A stretch of DNA of 64,000 bases from Macrophomina tecta (taxonomy: Eukaryota > Ascomycota > Dothideomycetes > Botryosphaeriales > Botryosphaeriaceae). The notes below the pieces were generated by a model. The model made no database searches and was not told where the DNA came from. It was given only the letters and a program-made list of their open reading frames with translations. The stretch spans positions 620,001 to 684,000 of the forward strand of contig JAKSGN010000013.1 of the NCBI GenBank assembly GCA_024180945.1, written 5' to 3'. The stretch's first letter is position 1, and the number at the start of each line of letters is the position of its first letter. Below, in pieces: positions 19,737-31,761 of this stretch. A program made the translations under genes and the position numbers.

Positions 19737-21955
19737 CCAACTCCTGCGTTATTTTATTCGGAGGCTGCATTCCAGTATTATCAGGTCACTGACGCCGTGA
19801 GTTTTTCAGACTTCAGGGTAGAAACGGCATCCGACAAAGAGAGTCTGCGGGCAGAGGCTTTCGACAACTACGTTAACGAGACGAACCGTGGCATCAGGCG
19901 GGTCCGAAATCTAAGTAAACGCTGACACAGCCCTCAAGAAACTGGAGTAAGAGTTGAAGAAGTTCAACAAGTCCCGCAATAATGATCAACACAAACTCGG
20001 AGTCGATCTTATTGGTAGTAAAGCGGATCTCTGATGCAGTAACTGTCATTAGTATAGGTCTATTTTGGACGGGCTGCAGGCCTCCCCGCCGAATGGTCCA
20101 TATTGACGGCTTTTACATGAGGCATGAAGATGGGACAACTATATTGAATTACCAGGCGCTCGACTGATCAAGTTAAGCCTCTAAGGATATCTTCGCGGAC
20201 TAAAAAGTGATCCTGAGTTTCTTTGATATCCAGCAGTCTTTCATTCAGCGCATCAGTCTTTTGGAGATCAGGATACCACTCAACAAAACATATTGGGGCA
20301 TCCTGATGCGAGTTATCACCTGGCTCCTGAATCTCTGTTCAATCACGACCAAGTACGAGCAAGAGGGCCGTTTCATCAAATTTGCAAAGATCTTGTTAAT
20401 GAGTCCGACAAGAGACTCAAGTACGCTCTGAATGGACTCAAAAGGGGTATTCAGAGGCTGGAGCCTCCCACCACCTTCACGGCGCTCCGTATAGCTACTT
20501 ACACCTCCTGGTCCGCCACTGCGGTTTGTAGCACCATCAGTGGCATCCAGGCCACAGAGCACCACGTCTATGTTACGGTGAATGTGAAAAAAGCCGTCGT
20601 GAAGGAGAACGCGATGTTCATGCGAAAGGGTTTCGAATCAAACGATAAAGGGCAACACGAGGTTCTGAAATCGACCTGCTGTTTGGCTAGAGCCAGTAGG
20701 GGCAAAGAGCAAGGGCACGGAAAGAGCGACAAAGAACGCAAGTCCAAGGACGTTGGCGCAAGGCATTCCGCATCCCTTGCGGAAGTGAAGACTGACCTGC
20801 GTAGTACCGCAAACCCCGCATTGGCACTCGCGGATATCTAGCAAATCTTTGTAAAAGGAACTCTCAGATGACTGGCGGACACTCACAAATTTTTTGACTT
20901 TCGCTGATGGATAAGTTAATCCGCTCCTATGGACCACTGGCGGCCGGGATCTTGGCAAGTCTCATCTTGCCTTTTTTTTTTTTTTTTCCCTTGGGAGCAG
21001 CAAATGCGGGGAAATGGCGGAAGAAGCTTCGTCTCGCTTTTTATGCCAAGGAGAAAGAAACCATCCTACAATCGATGAAGAGGCTGGTTTTTCCGTCTGG
21101 CTACATCATTAACAAAGATGGCTGGAATGGCCACTCAGGCATGCGATATTTCGGAAAGGTGCTGAATTGTATTCCTGGGCTCCAGAAAGGCGCTCAATTC
21201 ACTTTAGCTGCGCAGTTCTACTTCCTCAATCCGGGCTCCTGGCATCCACGTAGTGATGCTCGATCTGAGCTTGTAGAAGAGCGCGCTGACAAAGTAGAGA
21301 CAAACGGAGACTGTCCGGACCCTACCGCCGAATCCCCCACCCAGTAGTGAGGTGGCACCGGAAACACTGATTGAAATGCCAATCCGGATAGCCATACACA
21401 GGATGGCCCGACAGACAAAGCGACTCCACAGAAGTAGAACGGCAAGTGCACTCAAGAAACTCTCAAGAAGGACGGCGCTATGTCTGAGGATGACCTCCAT
21501 ACAAGTAAGTCATTGACCATATCCTTAGAGGAAAGATGAGTAACTGATGTCAACGTAGAATGCTTCATCTACTGCAACGGGTGCCTTAAAGATGTCAAAC
21601 CCCCCTTGAGTACGTGGTCTACACTTGCTTAATATGTATCAGCATCGAACTCTACTCGGACTGCTCTGAAAAATGTATTGATTGGAATAATGGTGGGCCA
21701 TTCACAGATTGGTAGAATTCCTGTGGAAAGCACCGTGATTACGCCAAACATCCACCCTCGGGCTGGGAGGAAATCAAGTACGGGGGTATGGGATTGGAAA
21801 GGACAGGCGTAAGTTCAATGACTGGCTGGATCAGGTCAAGGGGAGATAGGAAAAATCCTGGGAGGGGTTCTGGAAGCGGGATGAGGGCCATGGGGATGTC
21901 TTAAAGTGGGGATTCCGAGGTAGCAAGGATGGAAGGCCATCGTAAGCTTTGTTCT
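19737..21955 (+). pseudogene. Decayed multi-exon gene with C-terminal ZZ-like zinc finger
   Basis: Readable blocks are scattered over 2.2 kb on the plus strand and broken by stops. Early blocks: FQYYQVTDAVSFSDFRVET and LRAEAFDNYVNETNRGIRRV (about 19768–19915), then KKLE-stop-ELKKFNKSRNNDQ and KLGVDLIGSKADL-stop (to about 20034). Late blocks: ECTT-type linker, then LKKDGAMSEDDLHT, an intact-looking intron 21505..21558 (GTAAGT to ACGTAG), CFIYCNGC, YVVYTCLICISIELYSDC and CIDWNNGGPFTDW-stop, a Gly/Tyr-rich stretch, and DWLDQVKGR-stop-EKSWEGFWKRDEG. The Cys pattern (CxxC, CxxC, later CxxxC) is that of a ZZ-type finger. The tail resembles the C-terminal region of large fungal proteins often linked to STAND/NACHT architectures; that assignment is from memory of the pattern and is tentative. 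TAA, TAG and TGA all appear, as expected from C-to-T decay. Confidence 0.6.
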
Positions 21956-22952
21956 AATCCTGTATCTCTTTATCCGTTCTGAAATGCTCCTTACTCCCAT
22001 CAGGCAGGGTCTGAAGTGATGGACAGCCTTTGTCCACCTACGGGTCATTGCCAATTGGACCTTCGATGGCTAGGCACTCGCTGTGACAATCGCAATATGC
22101 AGATCCCGAATTGTCTGATTTGAATGATATAAATAGATCAGCTAGATAACCTATTGCCACTGGCAACACAGTTGGCTTAGTCCAGCGGTGCCATCGTCTT
22201 CGGTGGCCCCAAGGACCCTTCGCAAGCTCTACGGGTCCAACTCTCGCGCGGATCATTTGCCTCACACCACAATCTATCACACTTCTGGGTCGCAAAAAAT
22301 CCGCCCCCCCCCCCCCAAACGGCCTTCAGGGTCTCGAGGGAGGGGGGTTCTGTAGGCCGCCTCTCCGGGGCTACCTGTAGTTCTGCTTTTTTTCTCCTTC
22401 GCTGACACATCCACTCCTGTTTGGCCCTGGCACCTATGTTGCCTTTCCTTTTTTTTTTTTTTTTTTTAACCCACTTCGCAAGATATTCAATCCAATTTCC
22501 CTGCAGCCCTTTTGGATCAATTCTTTTATGCAATGGACCGGGTGCGATTACTTGGCCCTGAGACTGTTTTTCGTGATATATGTCATCAATCCACCACTCT
22601 CCTCGGCTTCCCTTTCCGGGCAAAGCCAACAGGAGAACATCATGGATGTGCGTTTACGTGACCTGACGACTAGCCGGAGACAATTGTTCGGCCGAGGGCA
22701 TTGGACGCTCATGGAATTGAATGATGGCCTGTAGATGGGGCGTCATCTCACATAAGCTCTTTGTACTCCACTGTGGAAATCAGTGCGGGGCTTGCCTAGT
22801 GTTCGGCTCGGATTTGGGCTGAGCCCGAGAATCTGACAAACACATTAACCGTATCCCGTTCCCCCAGACTGTGTCTGAAGAGGAATAAAGATGCGTCTTG
22901 ATCCGCCGAGTCATTCTCCCAAAACAAGCAACTCGCAGATCAGCAGCCAACA
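21956..22952. other. Gene-free interval with C and T homopolymers
   Basis: Contains a run of about 15 C/CC near 22302–22317 and 19 T at 22449..22467. No coding signal is seen apart from the upstream region of the next gene. Confidence 0.45.
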
Positions 22953-23636
22953 ATGGAGAAACACTGGAAGCCCACGAAAATCATCTCGCCCGTGAAGCTT
23001 GCCCACGTTGTCCTCCGCACCCGTCCCGAGATGTTCAAGCAGATGGTCGACTTCTACAAGACCTTCCTGGGCGCTGATGCATCGTACGAGAATGACACAC
23101 TCTCCTTCCTCACATACGACGACGAGCACCACCGCATCGCCTTGGCCGCCGTCCCGGGCCTAGGTCCGAAGGACGCCCAGACGTCCGGTCTCGAGGTAAG
23201 CACCAATCACAATGAAAACCAGGCCTTATCGTGCCATGTCTCCTCCCTTTTCTGATACTGTTGCTCTCTTCCTTTCTCGTAACCGCAGCACATCGCCTTC
23301 ACCTTCGCCTCCGTCCATGACCTCCTCGGCGCCTACACCCAGCGCAAGCAGCTCGGTGTCCGCCCCATCTGGTGCGTCAACCACGGCCCCACGCTCAGCA
23401 TATACTATCGCGACCCGGACGGCAACACCATCGAGACACAGGTCGACTGCTTCGACTCTGCCGAGGCCGCAACGGCGCAGATGCGCAGCGACGAGTTCAA
23501 TGAGAACCCCATCGGCGTGGACTTTGACCCGGAGGACCTCATTGTGCGGTTGGAGAAGGGCGAGTCTGAGGAGGAGGTGCTCCTGAGGCCGAGGATCGGG
23601 AAGAGGGATTTGACGAGTGTGCCGTTAATGGCGTAG
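22953..23636 (+). CDS. Glyoxalase/bleomycin resistance (VOC) superfamily protein
   Basis: Exons are 22953..23195 and 23289..23636, giving 196 residues. The 93-nt intron has GTAAGC and CGCAG, phase 0. The first module (KLAHVVLRTRPEMFKQMVDFYKTFLGA, then LSFLTYDDEHHRIALAAVPG) and the second (HIAFTFASVHDLLGAYTQRK, then LSIYYRDPDGNTIETQVDCF) are the paired beta-alpha-beta-beta-beta units of the VOC fold. His17 of the first unit, the HIAF His and the Glu of NTIETQ are the usual metal-ligand positions. Sequence flavour is nearest to extradiol-type ring-cleavage dioxygenase-like VOC proteins of fungi. The reaction is unknown. There are no catabolic neighbours, so a pathway cannot be inferred. Confidence 0.85.
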
Positions 23637-25521
23637 TTGGTGGCGTGCGCGGTGGGTTCGTTGCTGGCAAGGGGGCGATCGAGATAATGCCTTTTCAGCG
23701 ATGTAGAAGATGTGGGCGATGCCAACGACAGTCTATCTTTCTGGAAGTGTCTCATTACTTCGACTACAAGCAGCTCCTGTGTCTACGTCTGCTGGTGTTC
23801 CGTGTTAAACATCTCACGTCCAAGATCATGGAGGCCGCAACACTTAGCCCTCTGTCATTAAGCTTGATGCTGCTAGAATTGCAAAAAGGACGAGAGGGTT
23901 TTCGAGGCTTTGGGAATCCCTCATGTGAGAATCGTACAGACTGAGCGATGACAAAAACTCCGGACAGCACAGGTAGTACGCATCATAGTAAAGGGGAAAC
24001 TCAAGTTTACGGCGGAGATAAAGTTGTTTCCACGGTCTATAAAAATACAATCACCAGGGAGCCGCGATTAACTATTGCAAGCAACAGTTATTTAATAGGG
24101 CTGAAGGAATTTCCACTTGTGCTAGTACTTTGCAGCAGTCTTCAAGGTCGGCCAACTGGAACCAATCTGTCCATAAATGCTGCTGCGCGCCTGGTAGTGC
24201 AGGAGGTTATGTAATTCGAAAAACTTTGAAAAGCGATTTACTACTATGATGGACAGTGATGCGTCTTTCGCAACGGGGAACGCAGATCGGATACTGTCAT
24301 CATCACTAGGTTCCTGATCAGAAAAAAAAAAAAAAAAATACTAGCGTGTCAATTAAGACACACCAGCTACATATGTGATGCTGGGGATAGGCACGGCACT
24401 GAACCTGGCCGAGGTTCCACGGATATAACCCGGGTATTCTGGCAACGAAAGTCCAAGACCGGTGAGTTTAAGAGCACCTCGCATGCAGTACTCCGGAGAT
24501 GCACAAGTAGTGTATGAGAGGCCCTGGGACATTGGCGCACTGCTGTATCAGAACCCCGCGCTTGCAGAAGAGGGCATCGTGCAGCCCAGCACTCCCTCAC
24601 TCCTGCTCCGGCACCAGGCTCAACTCAGCGCGCGCCACCCGGAAATAAATCAGCCCACAAGGCCGTCGCCGGCCAGACCGCTGTGCTTCGAAACCTAAGA
24701 AACCCAGGGTCCGTACACGCCCGTATGCACGTGCGGAAAGAGAGATAGGGTTGCTAAGTAGTTAAGCGCGCAGGAGTGTTCTCCGACGACAACGTTACTC
24801 CAAAGAAACCACGCAGCCGAGCCAATGGTGGTGCAATAGCCAACGATGGAACAAAGCGTAAACCGGGGGAAAGGGAAAGCACGGGAACATGTGTTAGCGT
24901 TTCGAGACGTGCTGCGTCTCGAACGGTTGATGGTCGGTGGGTCCAAGCACGTGTCGTCGCACTTCTTCCAGCTAGCCCACAACACCCCCCCGTTGCTAAG
25001 AACAGAATGTTGCGAACAGAGACAAAACACCCATTCCTCGTGCCTGTTCGGATAACTCGGGTAGGTTGCGTTTAGCGCTACATTGGCGGGCGGCTTTGCA
25101 GACGTGTTGTCGAATGGTCAAACAACGATGCTGTGGCGACACTGGATGGTGTTGGCTGTGGTGTTGCCGGATGAGCCACAGGGATCGAAGTGCATCAGGA
25201 AGCGATTGAGTCTAGGAAAGGGAGCAACTCCGAACAAGGCGAGGTGATGGTGGATAGGTTCGATGATTTGCAGATGTCAGAGGCTCCTCCAAATCGTTTT
25301 GTAGAGACGAAATTTGAGGATCAGGGACAGATCGACTTCAGTGGCAAGTTGATCCTCAGGCAGAGGCGTGCACTTTCCGGACAAGAAAACAATCTCCTAT
25401 TGGATATAAAGAACCCCCGCTTTTACATACCAGTTCAAATTGCGCTGTAACTCTTGAAATACAACCTTAGGCGCGCAGTGACCAAGGTACAGGGAAAGGT
25501 AATACACCTAGCCAATCAAAT
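23637..25521. other. Gene-poor interval, no gene seen
   Basis: About 1.9 kb with only short open frames on both strands and an A-rich run near 24320–24336. No protein family is recognisable. Confidence 0.5.
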
Positions 25522-27961
25522 TTACAAACCAATGCTCTTCTTGACCCAGTTCTCGAGACCGCCCAGGGCAATAATCTCCTGCACGTTCGGCGGAAGCTCA
25601 CCCACCTTCTGGCTCCACTTCTCACCGCCGGGACCTTCCTGGATCGTGACCTTGCTCCGGCGAACATCCCATTCAAAGGTCCAGCCCGTCCGTTGTGTCA
25701 GCGACTTTTCGCCACCTTGCGACGAGAAAGTGTTGCGTAAGCGTTCGACCAGGCGCGGAACCTCGACACCCATCAAGGCATTGTTGATGCTGTTACGACC
25801 AAATATGTTTGCGAATGAGCCAGCGACAACGAGGGGAATACCCTTGGCCAAGATTGCGGTGGCAGCCTGCTCACGGGACGAGCCGCAGCCGAAGTTGAAG
25901 CCCGACACGAGGATGTCTCCAGCCTTGGCAACCTTAGCGAACTCCTTGTCGTAGTTTTCCATGACAACCTCAGCCATCTTTTCACGGGTGACATCGTCCT
26001 GGTACGTGTACTTGCCAGGGTAGATACCGTCGGTGTTGATGTTATCTGCGTCGCAAAAGACGATCTCACCCGAGACCTTTTCAGGGAAGCCGGGAAGGAT
26101 TTCAGTAAGCGACTCCTCGCCCGCAGGTTCAGCGTCTGCACTGCCACCCTTGCCCGCCAGGGCCTGCTCACCGGTCGCAACCATCGAGTCAACCTGGCCG
26201 ATAATAGCTTCAAGAGCGTCTTCGATTGTGTTACCAATCAGATCGCCCTCACCACGGACGACACCGGTCACACCCTCGGGCTTCTCATACCAGCCGGTGC
26301 TCGAGATCTTTCCGGCCAGCGCACTGGCAGCCACGACCTCGGGACTGGCGAGGTACGCCTTAGCATCCGTCGAACCCATGCGGCCCTTGAAATTGCGGTT
26401 GCTTGCGCTGATACCAACCTCACCCGGCTCCAGAAGGCCCGTTCCGAGACCAATGCAAGGACCGCAGCCGCTGGGCAGGGGCTGGGCACCGGCCTGGAGA
26501 AGAGTATCCCAATCACCAGTCTCCCTTGCGGTGGCCTCCTCAAGGGTTGAAGCAGCAGCAATGTAGAAATTGACGTGTTCGGGGATCTTGGGAATCTGGC
26601 CGTTGTTCTTCTCGGCAGCCTCCTTGAAGACACGAGCAGCGGCGGCAATGTCGGAGCTACGAGAGTTGGTGCAAGAGACGAGGTAGGCCCTGTTTACCTT
26701 GATGTCCTGAGCCTCTAGCTCGTTGATAGGCGTGGCAACCTTGACAGAGTTGGGACCAGCGACGTAGGGGGAGAGAGTGGAAAGGTCGAGGTAAAGCTTC
26801 TTGGCGTAGGTGGCACCAGGGTCAGCAATAGGGGCGTTCTCGAAAAGAGCATCAAGACGCTCGTGATTGAAGCGGGAGATGCGGTTGCTCTCCAAAAGAT
26901 TGCCAGAATTAAACATGGAGGCCTCAGTAGCCTTGAAGCGCAGCCAGCCCTTGAGCGTGGCATCCATAGGGAAAAGGCCGCTGAGCGCACCCCACTCAGT
27001 TGTCATGTTCGCGATAGCGAGACGGTCATCGATAGGGAGACTTGCAAGCGTTTCCGGCGCACCGGTGAACTCAATGGCATGGTTGAGAACGTCGTCTTGG
27101 TTAAACAGACCGCAAAGAGCAACAATGATATCCTTGCCGGTAACGCCCTTGGGCAGGATTCCAGTGAAGGTGACCTTGGCAATGGGAGGAATTTGCCACC
27201 AAGTCTTGGTGGTGGCCCAGATGGAGGCAGCGTCAGTGCGCACGACGGGAGTTCCGAGGCAGCCAATGCCGCCGTACATGTTGGTGTGGCTGTCAGAGGC
27301 CACGGCAAGAGTGCCCGGGAAGGCATACCCCTCCTCAACCATGATCTGGTGTCCAATACCTCTGCCCGCTGGATAGAAATCCACGCCCTGCTTCTTCGCA
27401 AACTCCTCAATCTGGCGGTATTTCTTAAGGTTGGCCTCGCTCTTATTCTGAACATCGTGGTCGAGCGTCATGACGGTCTGGCGGTTGTTCGCGATCTTGG
27501 TGCCGCCAATGCCCATGAATTTCAGGGCGACGGGCCACGAGTTGTCGTGGGTCATGCAGTGGGCGGGGCTGATGGTGACATAGTCTCCGGACCTGACAAA
27601 CTTGCCGTCGGGGAGGCCCACAGCATACTTCTGGACAATCTTCTCGGTCAGGGTCTGGGGAACACGCTGCGGCTTCTGGAGGGAGGAGAGAATAGAGGAG
27701 GCATTGGTGTCCTCGAGCTGAGAATGGAAGACATGCTCCTGGCGTTGAGCAGCGGAGGGGCTGCTGTATAACCGCGGGCGATGAAATGACTGTGAAGAGC
27801 AGGCGACGGTGGCGGGACGCAGGGCAGCGGCGCGACCTGCGGGCAGGCTCGGCCGGATCTTGCAGGCGTTAGCGATGATCTTGAGAGAGTGCACGACATT
27901 CCGAGCATACGAGGCTTGAGCGACCGGCCAGGCGGGCAGCAGAGCGAACGGTGGAAGCCAT
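25522..27961 (-). CDS. LYS4: Homoaconitase, mitochondrial (lysine biosynthesis)
   Basis: Exon 1 is 27911..27961 and exon 2 is 25522..27858, giving 795 residues. The continuous frame has no ATG near its 5' end. A 52-nt intron (27859..27910; donor GTATGC, branch GCTAAC, acceptor GCAAG, phase 0) links it to an upstream ATG that encodes [17 protein letters not shown], a clear mitochondrial presequence. Domains follow the aconitase order: 4Fe-4S cysteines in [10 protein letters not shown] and [12 protein letters not shown], the substrate loop [15 protein letters not shown], and a C-terminal swivel with [17 protein letters not shown]. Motifs such as [21 protein letters not shown] and the overall length fit LYS4 rather than TCA-cycle aconitase. 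It converts homocitrate/homoaconitate to homoisocitrate in the alpha-aminoadipate route, which animals lack. Confidence 0.93.
27859..27910 (-). other. 5' intron of LYS4
   Basis: It has a GTATGC donor, a GCTAAC branch site 8 nt before a GCAAG acceptor, and phase 0. It supplies the otherwise missing ATG and presequence. Confidence 0.75.
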
Positions 27962-30900
27962 AGTTGCTGCCGTGAGAGTCAAAGCACACGGCGGCCGTTA
28001 TCGCGCAACTTTTCTTGACGCACAGCGCTTCCCCGGATTTTCGCTTAGCAATCCTCGCCGCCTCAATGGCTCAACCATCATATCTACCCACACCACTCCT
28101 GCAGAGTGACTACGAGCAGAGTTATCCTCTTCCGACATACTAGCGTCCATCAACCTTTCCGGCCGCCCTTACCATGTTTGCAACGGACGACGCTGAGCCC
28201 TCATTTTCGCCTGCTGCTCTGGCACCGTTCTGCCGAGATCGGACTTCTTATTCCCGCCGCACAACTGCTTCGCCACCAAGCAATGCTTTACTCGAGCTGG
28301 ACAGATATAGACATACATTCAAGTGGAAATTATCTCATCTTTCGGCCGACTGATTGTGAGAGGTTTTTTTTTTTTTTTTTTTTTTTTTGGGCTCAGAAAG
28401 GGCAGCAGGCAAGTGGTCCTTCTGAGATTATTGGATTTATGTGTTCTGTGCATGACTATCCTGCTTGGGATAAGACCTCAGTTGATACTGCGCATACCGA
28501 TCACTGGAAAATGTTAATAGGATCCCAAGGAAATGCACATCGGCGCAATTCTGTTGATGTAGCTGTCTTGTAGCTGTCTTATCTTGATTTGCCGGATTGC
28601 CCATGTTTCAGGACATATGCTCCGGCTCCTATAGGTAGATGCCGGACTCGAGGAGTTGCGCTGCGCCGTTATTGTTCTGATTCCTCCTCAAGCCGTGGGG
28701 ATGCGGCCCAATGTATGATTGGCGGCTCCTGCATGATGGACATGACTCTGTCCCGGCGGCAGGGCGATTGGAAGGACTTTTGCATTGTGCGGGAAGGTGA
28801 AACAACCGCGCGGTCGTCTTTGCGGGTACGAACACCAACCAGTGCTGCCCAGCGTGCTAAAGTGCCAGAACGTTGACTGATGGACGCTGCGGCGTCGGGT
28901 AATTCGCTGCGTCCATCTTCATGGCTGTGGGAGCCGGTAGACTATCAAGGGTCAAGCAGAATATCCGCCCCCACGAGTAACAGCGCTGCTCATCATCAAG
29001 GCACCGCGTATACCGTATCTGTCCCAGATTATCTTTGCTGATAATGCCCAAAGGATTGCTAGAGAGCCCGTAAGGCTGTTGCACGTGGTGTGTTGGCGAG
29101 TTCCGTCCTGTGGGAGGCCTGGCAATGAGCAGGGCGCAGTTGAACCACCAGAAGCTTGGTATCCAACCTCTTCTACGGTGGGGGACCCCGTTGGTGGAGG
29201 CCTGAGAGTCGCAGCCACTGCAATCACCGTGTCTCCAGTTCCGTCTGGCGGAATGAAGCCTGTGGCTACACCACGTTGATCAACCTCCTCACCAGCACTT
29301 GAATCCTTCTCATAACTCGATCAGGGAATCGCCGATGCGCATCCAGCCTGAAACAGCTTCCCCGCATCACAGCCGTCTTCAGCTCTTCACAGCCCTGTCC
29401 CACGACTGCGCCCCAGAGCAGATGTGGTTTCCATGATGCCTTAGCTGCAGTATTGATTTGATCAGTATCAAGGTAATCACGAAGAGGGCCCCCGAAGTCA
29501 GTACCATGGGTCTGAATTGTTTCCGCAGAAAGTGTCTTAGTAAGAATAACAGGATCTGGGCAGCTCGCTAATACGTAGGTGCTTTTCCCCGGTCAAATGA
29601 ATAGGCAATCTCCAGAGACCTAAGCGAGGAGAACGATGCTCGATGAGGCACTCCATATGGCTTCAGATAAGACGAGGCTTGACCAGGTCATAGAGGCGTG
29701 GATAAGGTTTACTTACTGTTGCTGGAAGCGGCAACTCCACGAGTGGCTATAGCTTTCCGCGCGGGGTCGGATGCACTCTGACCTGTATGTGCCGCACAAA
29801 AAGTAGCCCTCGATGGCCTCTTTGCTTCGGCCGCCATTTGGATTATCGCAGAACGGCCGCCGGGAATCCGTTGTAAGGTGCTTCACATCTTCGAGCCGTG
29901 AAATTGCTCACTCACGCAAGGCCGATCTCTTCTCAGGTGAGCGCATATTGTGGAGATGGGACATACGCGTCGGAAGGTATGGAATGCGCCTGCATCCACA
30001 CCGGAGCAACGGCCGTCGCGGGCGGTCGACGACGTAATGATCGCCAAGCAGCACGACCAGTGATGGAGATTGTCGAGGAGTCTGGGCTGCGAGAAGGCCT
30101 CATGCGGATATTAGTAAACCCGTGCGTAGCCTCCCCCGGCCCCAAAGCCAGACGCAGGCAGCATGGCGGACAAAATGCCAGCCACGCGTGACACTGGCTA
30201 ATGGAAGCAATAGGTAAACCGCGGCCCGTCCGGAACTCTCCAGCTGTCTTAGCGAGGCGACGGCGACAACGGCGCAGATGGTGCGTATGACCACAGCACG
30301 TCAGACGTGGCTGTCGGCGCGTACACGGGCTAAATTTGGATCGGGCGGAGAGAACTGGCGATGGTGGTGGTGTCGAGGGCGGGCGCGATGGTGTTGAAGG
30401 GCCAAGGGGAAGAAGCGACGCTGGGACCTCCAAGCGACCGCCGCAGCCCATCAAGCCTCCGACATGCTGAAACCCACAACTCCAACCACACACTGCTGAA
30501 CCTCTTCACCAATCCCGCCCTCCGCCCTCGTCCGTCCCTGGCCGCGGCGAAGCTCTTGCGGCGCTGCTTGACACTCTTGACCACCCCCTCCAGCGCCCTG
30601 CAGACCCCCTTCACCCCCCATCTCGCGCAGCGTGGCTCTCTGCAGGCGTATCGCCGCCATCGCAATCGCCCATTGGATCTCATCAATCTAGCGCCACGCA
30701 CACTGCTATTCTTGGCGGGTAGATTGGCCTGCTTTCGGGCTGGTCCACGGCGGCGACTTTTCTGATCTACGGCTAAGAGTCGCCGTGGGCGCCAGCAGCC
30801 AGGATCTCCCACGCCTGTTGTCTCGCCCCTGCACCAATCACCGTAACAAGCCGCTCAACTGTGCTTACTCTTCCTGGCTCTTCTCCGGCGTTTTGAGCTA

Positions 30901-31761
30901 TAGCAACACAGCTATAGCAGGTTTGAGATTTTTCGGGTTCCAGATCGTCGCCTCTCCGGCTGTCCTGTTTCAGCCCCCGGAAGCGACTTGCCCTCCTGCA
31001 CACACACAAACCACTCTACGTCTGATGTCACTCCGCGTTCTGCCTGCCGTGTGTGTCTTTGCAGCCCTCTCGCCCGGGTCCTCTGTTGCTCATTCTTGTC
31101 CTTTCGCACGCCGTATTGCTTTACTTCTGTCTCTTTCTTCTGCCGATGCGTGCAAACGCCACATCTCTAGCTGAAGCTGGCCAAAGAAGTCAAACCCTCT
31201 CGATTCCAAATGTAGCAGGGCTCTAACAGATCAACGGGCCCGTGCAATTGCCCCATTCAGCCAGGTGGCGGCCAGATAAGCCTGTCACGGAAGCAGAGCT
31301 AGCCGCTCGTCATGCGCTCATGCGGGTTCAACCATGCATCAGCACGACCCTCAGTGGCGCTACCAGACCCTGCGCTCTCTCGGCGGTCTTGGTGGAGCCG
31401 CTGCCAGGGCCGCCATCACCTTGTCCGCTGCGGGAACGGGGCAGATGCCGCAGGACCGCTGACGCGAAACCCTCCATCTGCGGCCCAAGAGGTCTCATAG
31501 CTGTCTCTGCGCCTCATATGCCTCATGCCGTCCTGCTGTATTGAGTTCGCTTCAGTCTTTCTCTCGTCTTCCCGGCTTCTGTTTCTTTGCTGACTGGTTC
31601 AGGGCGAGTTGGCAGCTGGATGAAGGTCAAGCAGGTTCCACCTTCTCTGCCGCTCTTTTTACTTTCTACTTCTTGTTTAATGCTTTCGTTTCTCGCCTTC
31701 CACTGCTGCTGGCCTTCAGCGTGTTGACAAATCCCCCCAAGTCTATTCTGCAGACCTGCAG
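27962..31761. other. Gene-poor interval of 3.8 kb
   Basis: Contains 25 consecutive T at 28364..28388. On the minus strand one open frame without a start (about 29266..29597, roughly 110 codons, including THGTDFGGPLRDYLDTDQIN and SWKPHLLWGAVVGQGCEELK) reads like real protein, and may be a gene remnant. From 30300 to 31760 both strands are GC-rich with arginine/proline-type frames, probably including the 5' leader of the next gene. Confidence 0.4.
29266..29597 (-). pseudogene. Possible gene remnant (open frame without start)
   Basis: About 110 codons are open on the minus strand, ending RRIQVLVRRLINVV-stop. Composition is protein-like (TYVLASCPDPVILTKTLSAE). Just upstream a second frame continues with SLRSLEIAYSFDRGK if one base is added, which suggests a frameshifted older gene. 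I do not recognise the family. Confidence 0.3.

Noticed and set aside
26863..27771. 302-codon plus-strand open frame
   Set aside because: Antisense shadow of LYS4, whose own frame has full domain support.
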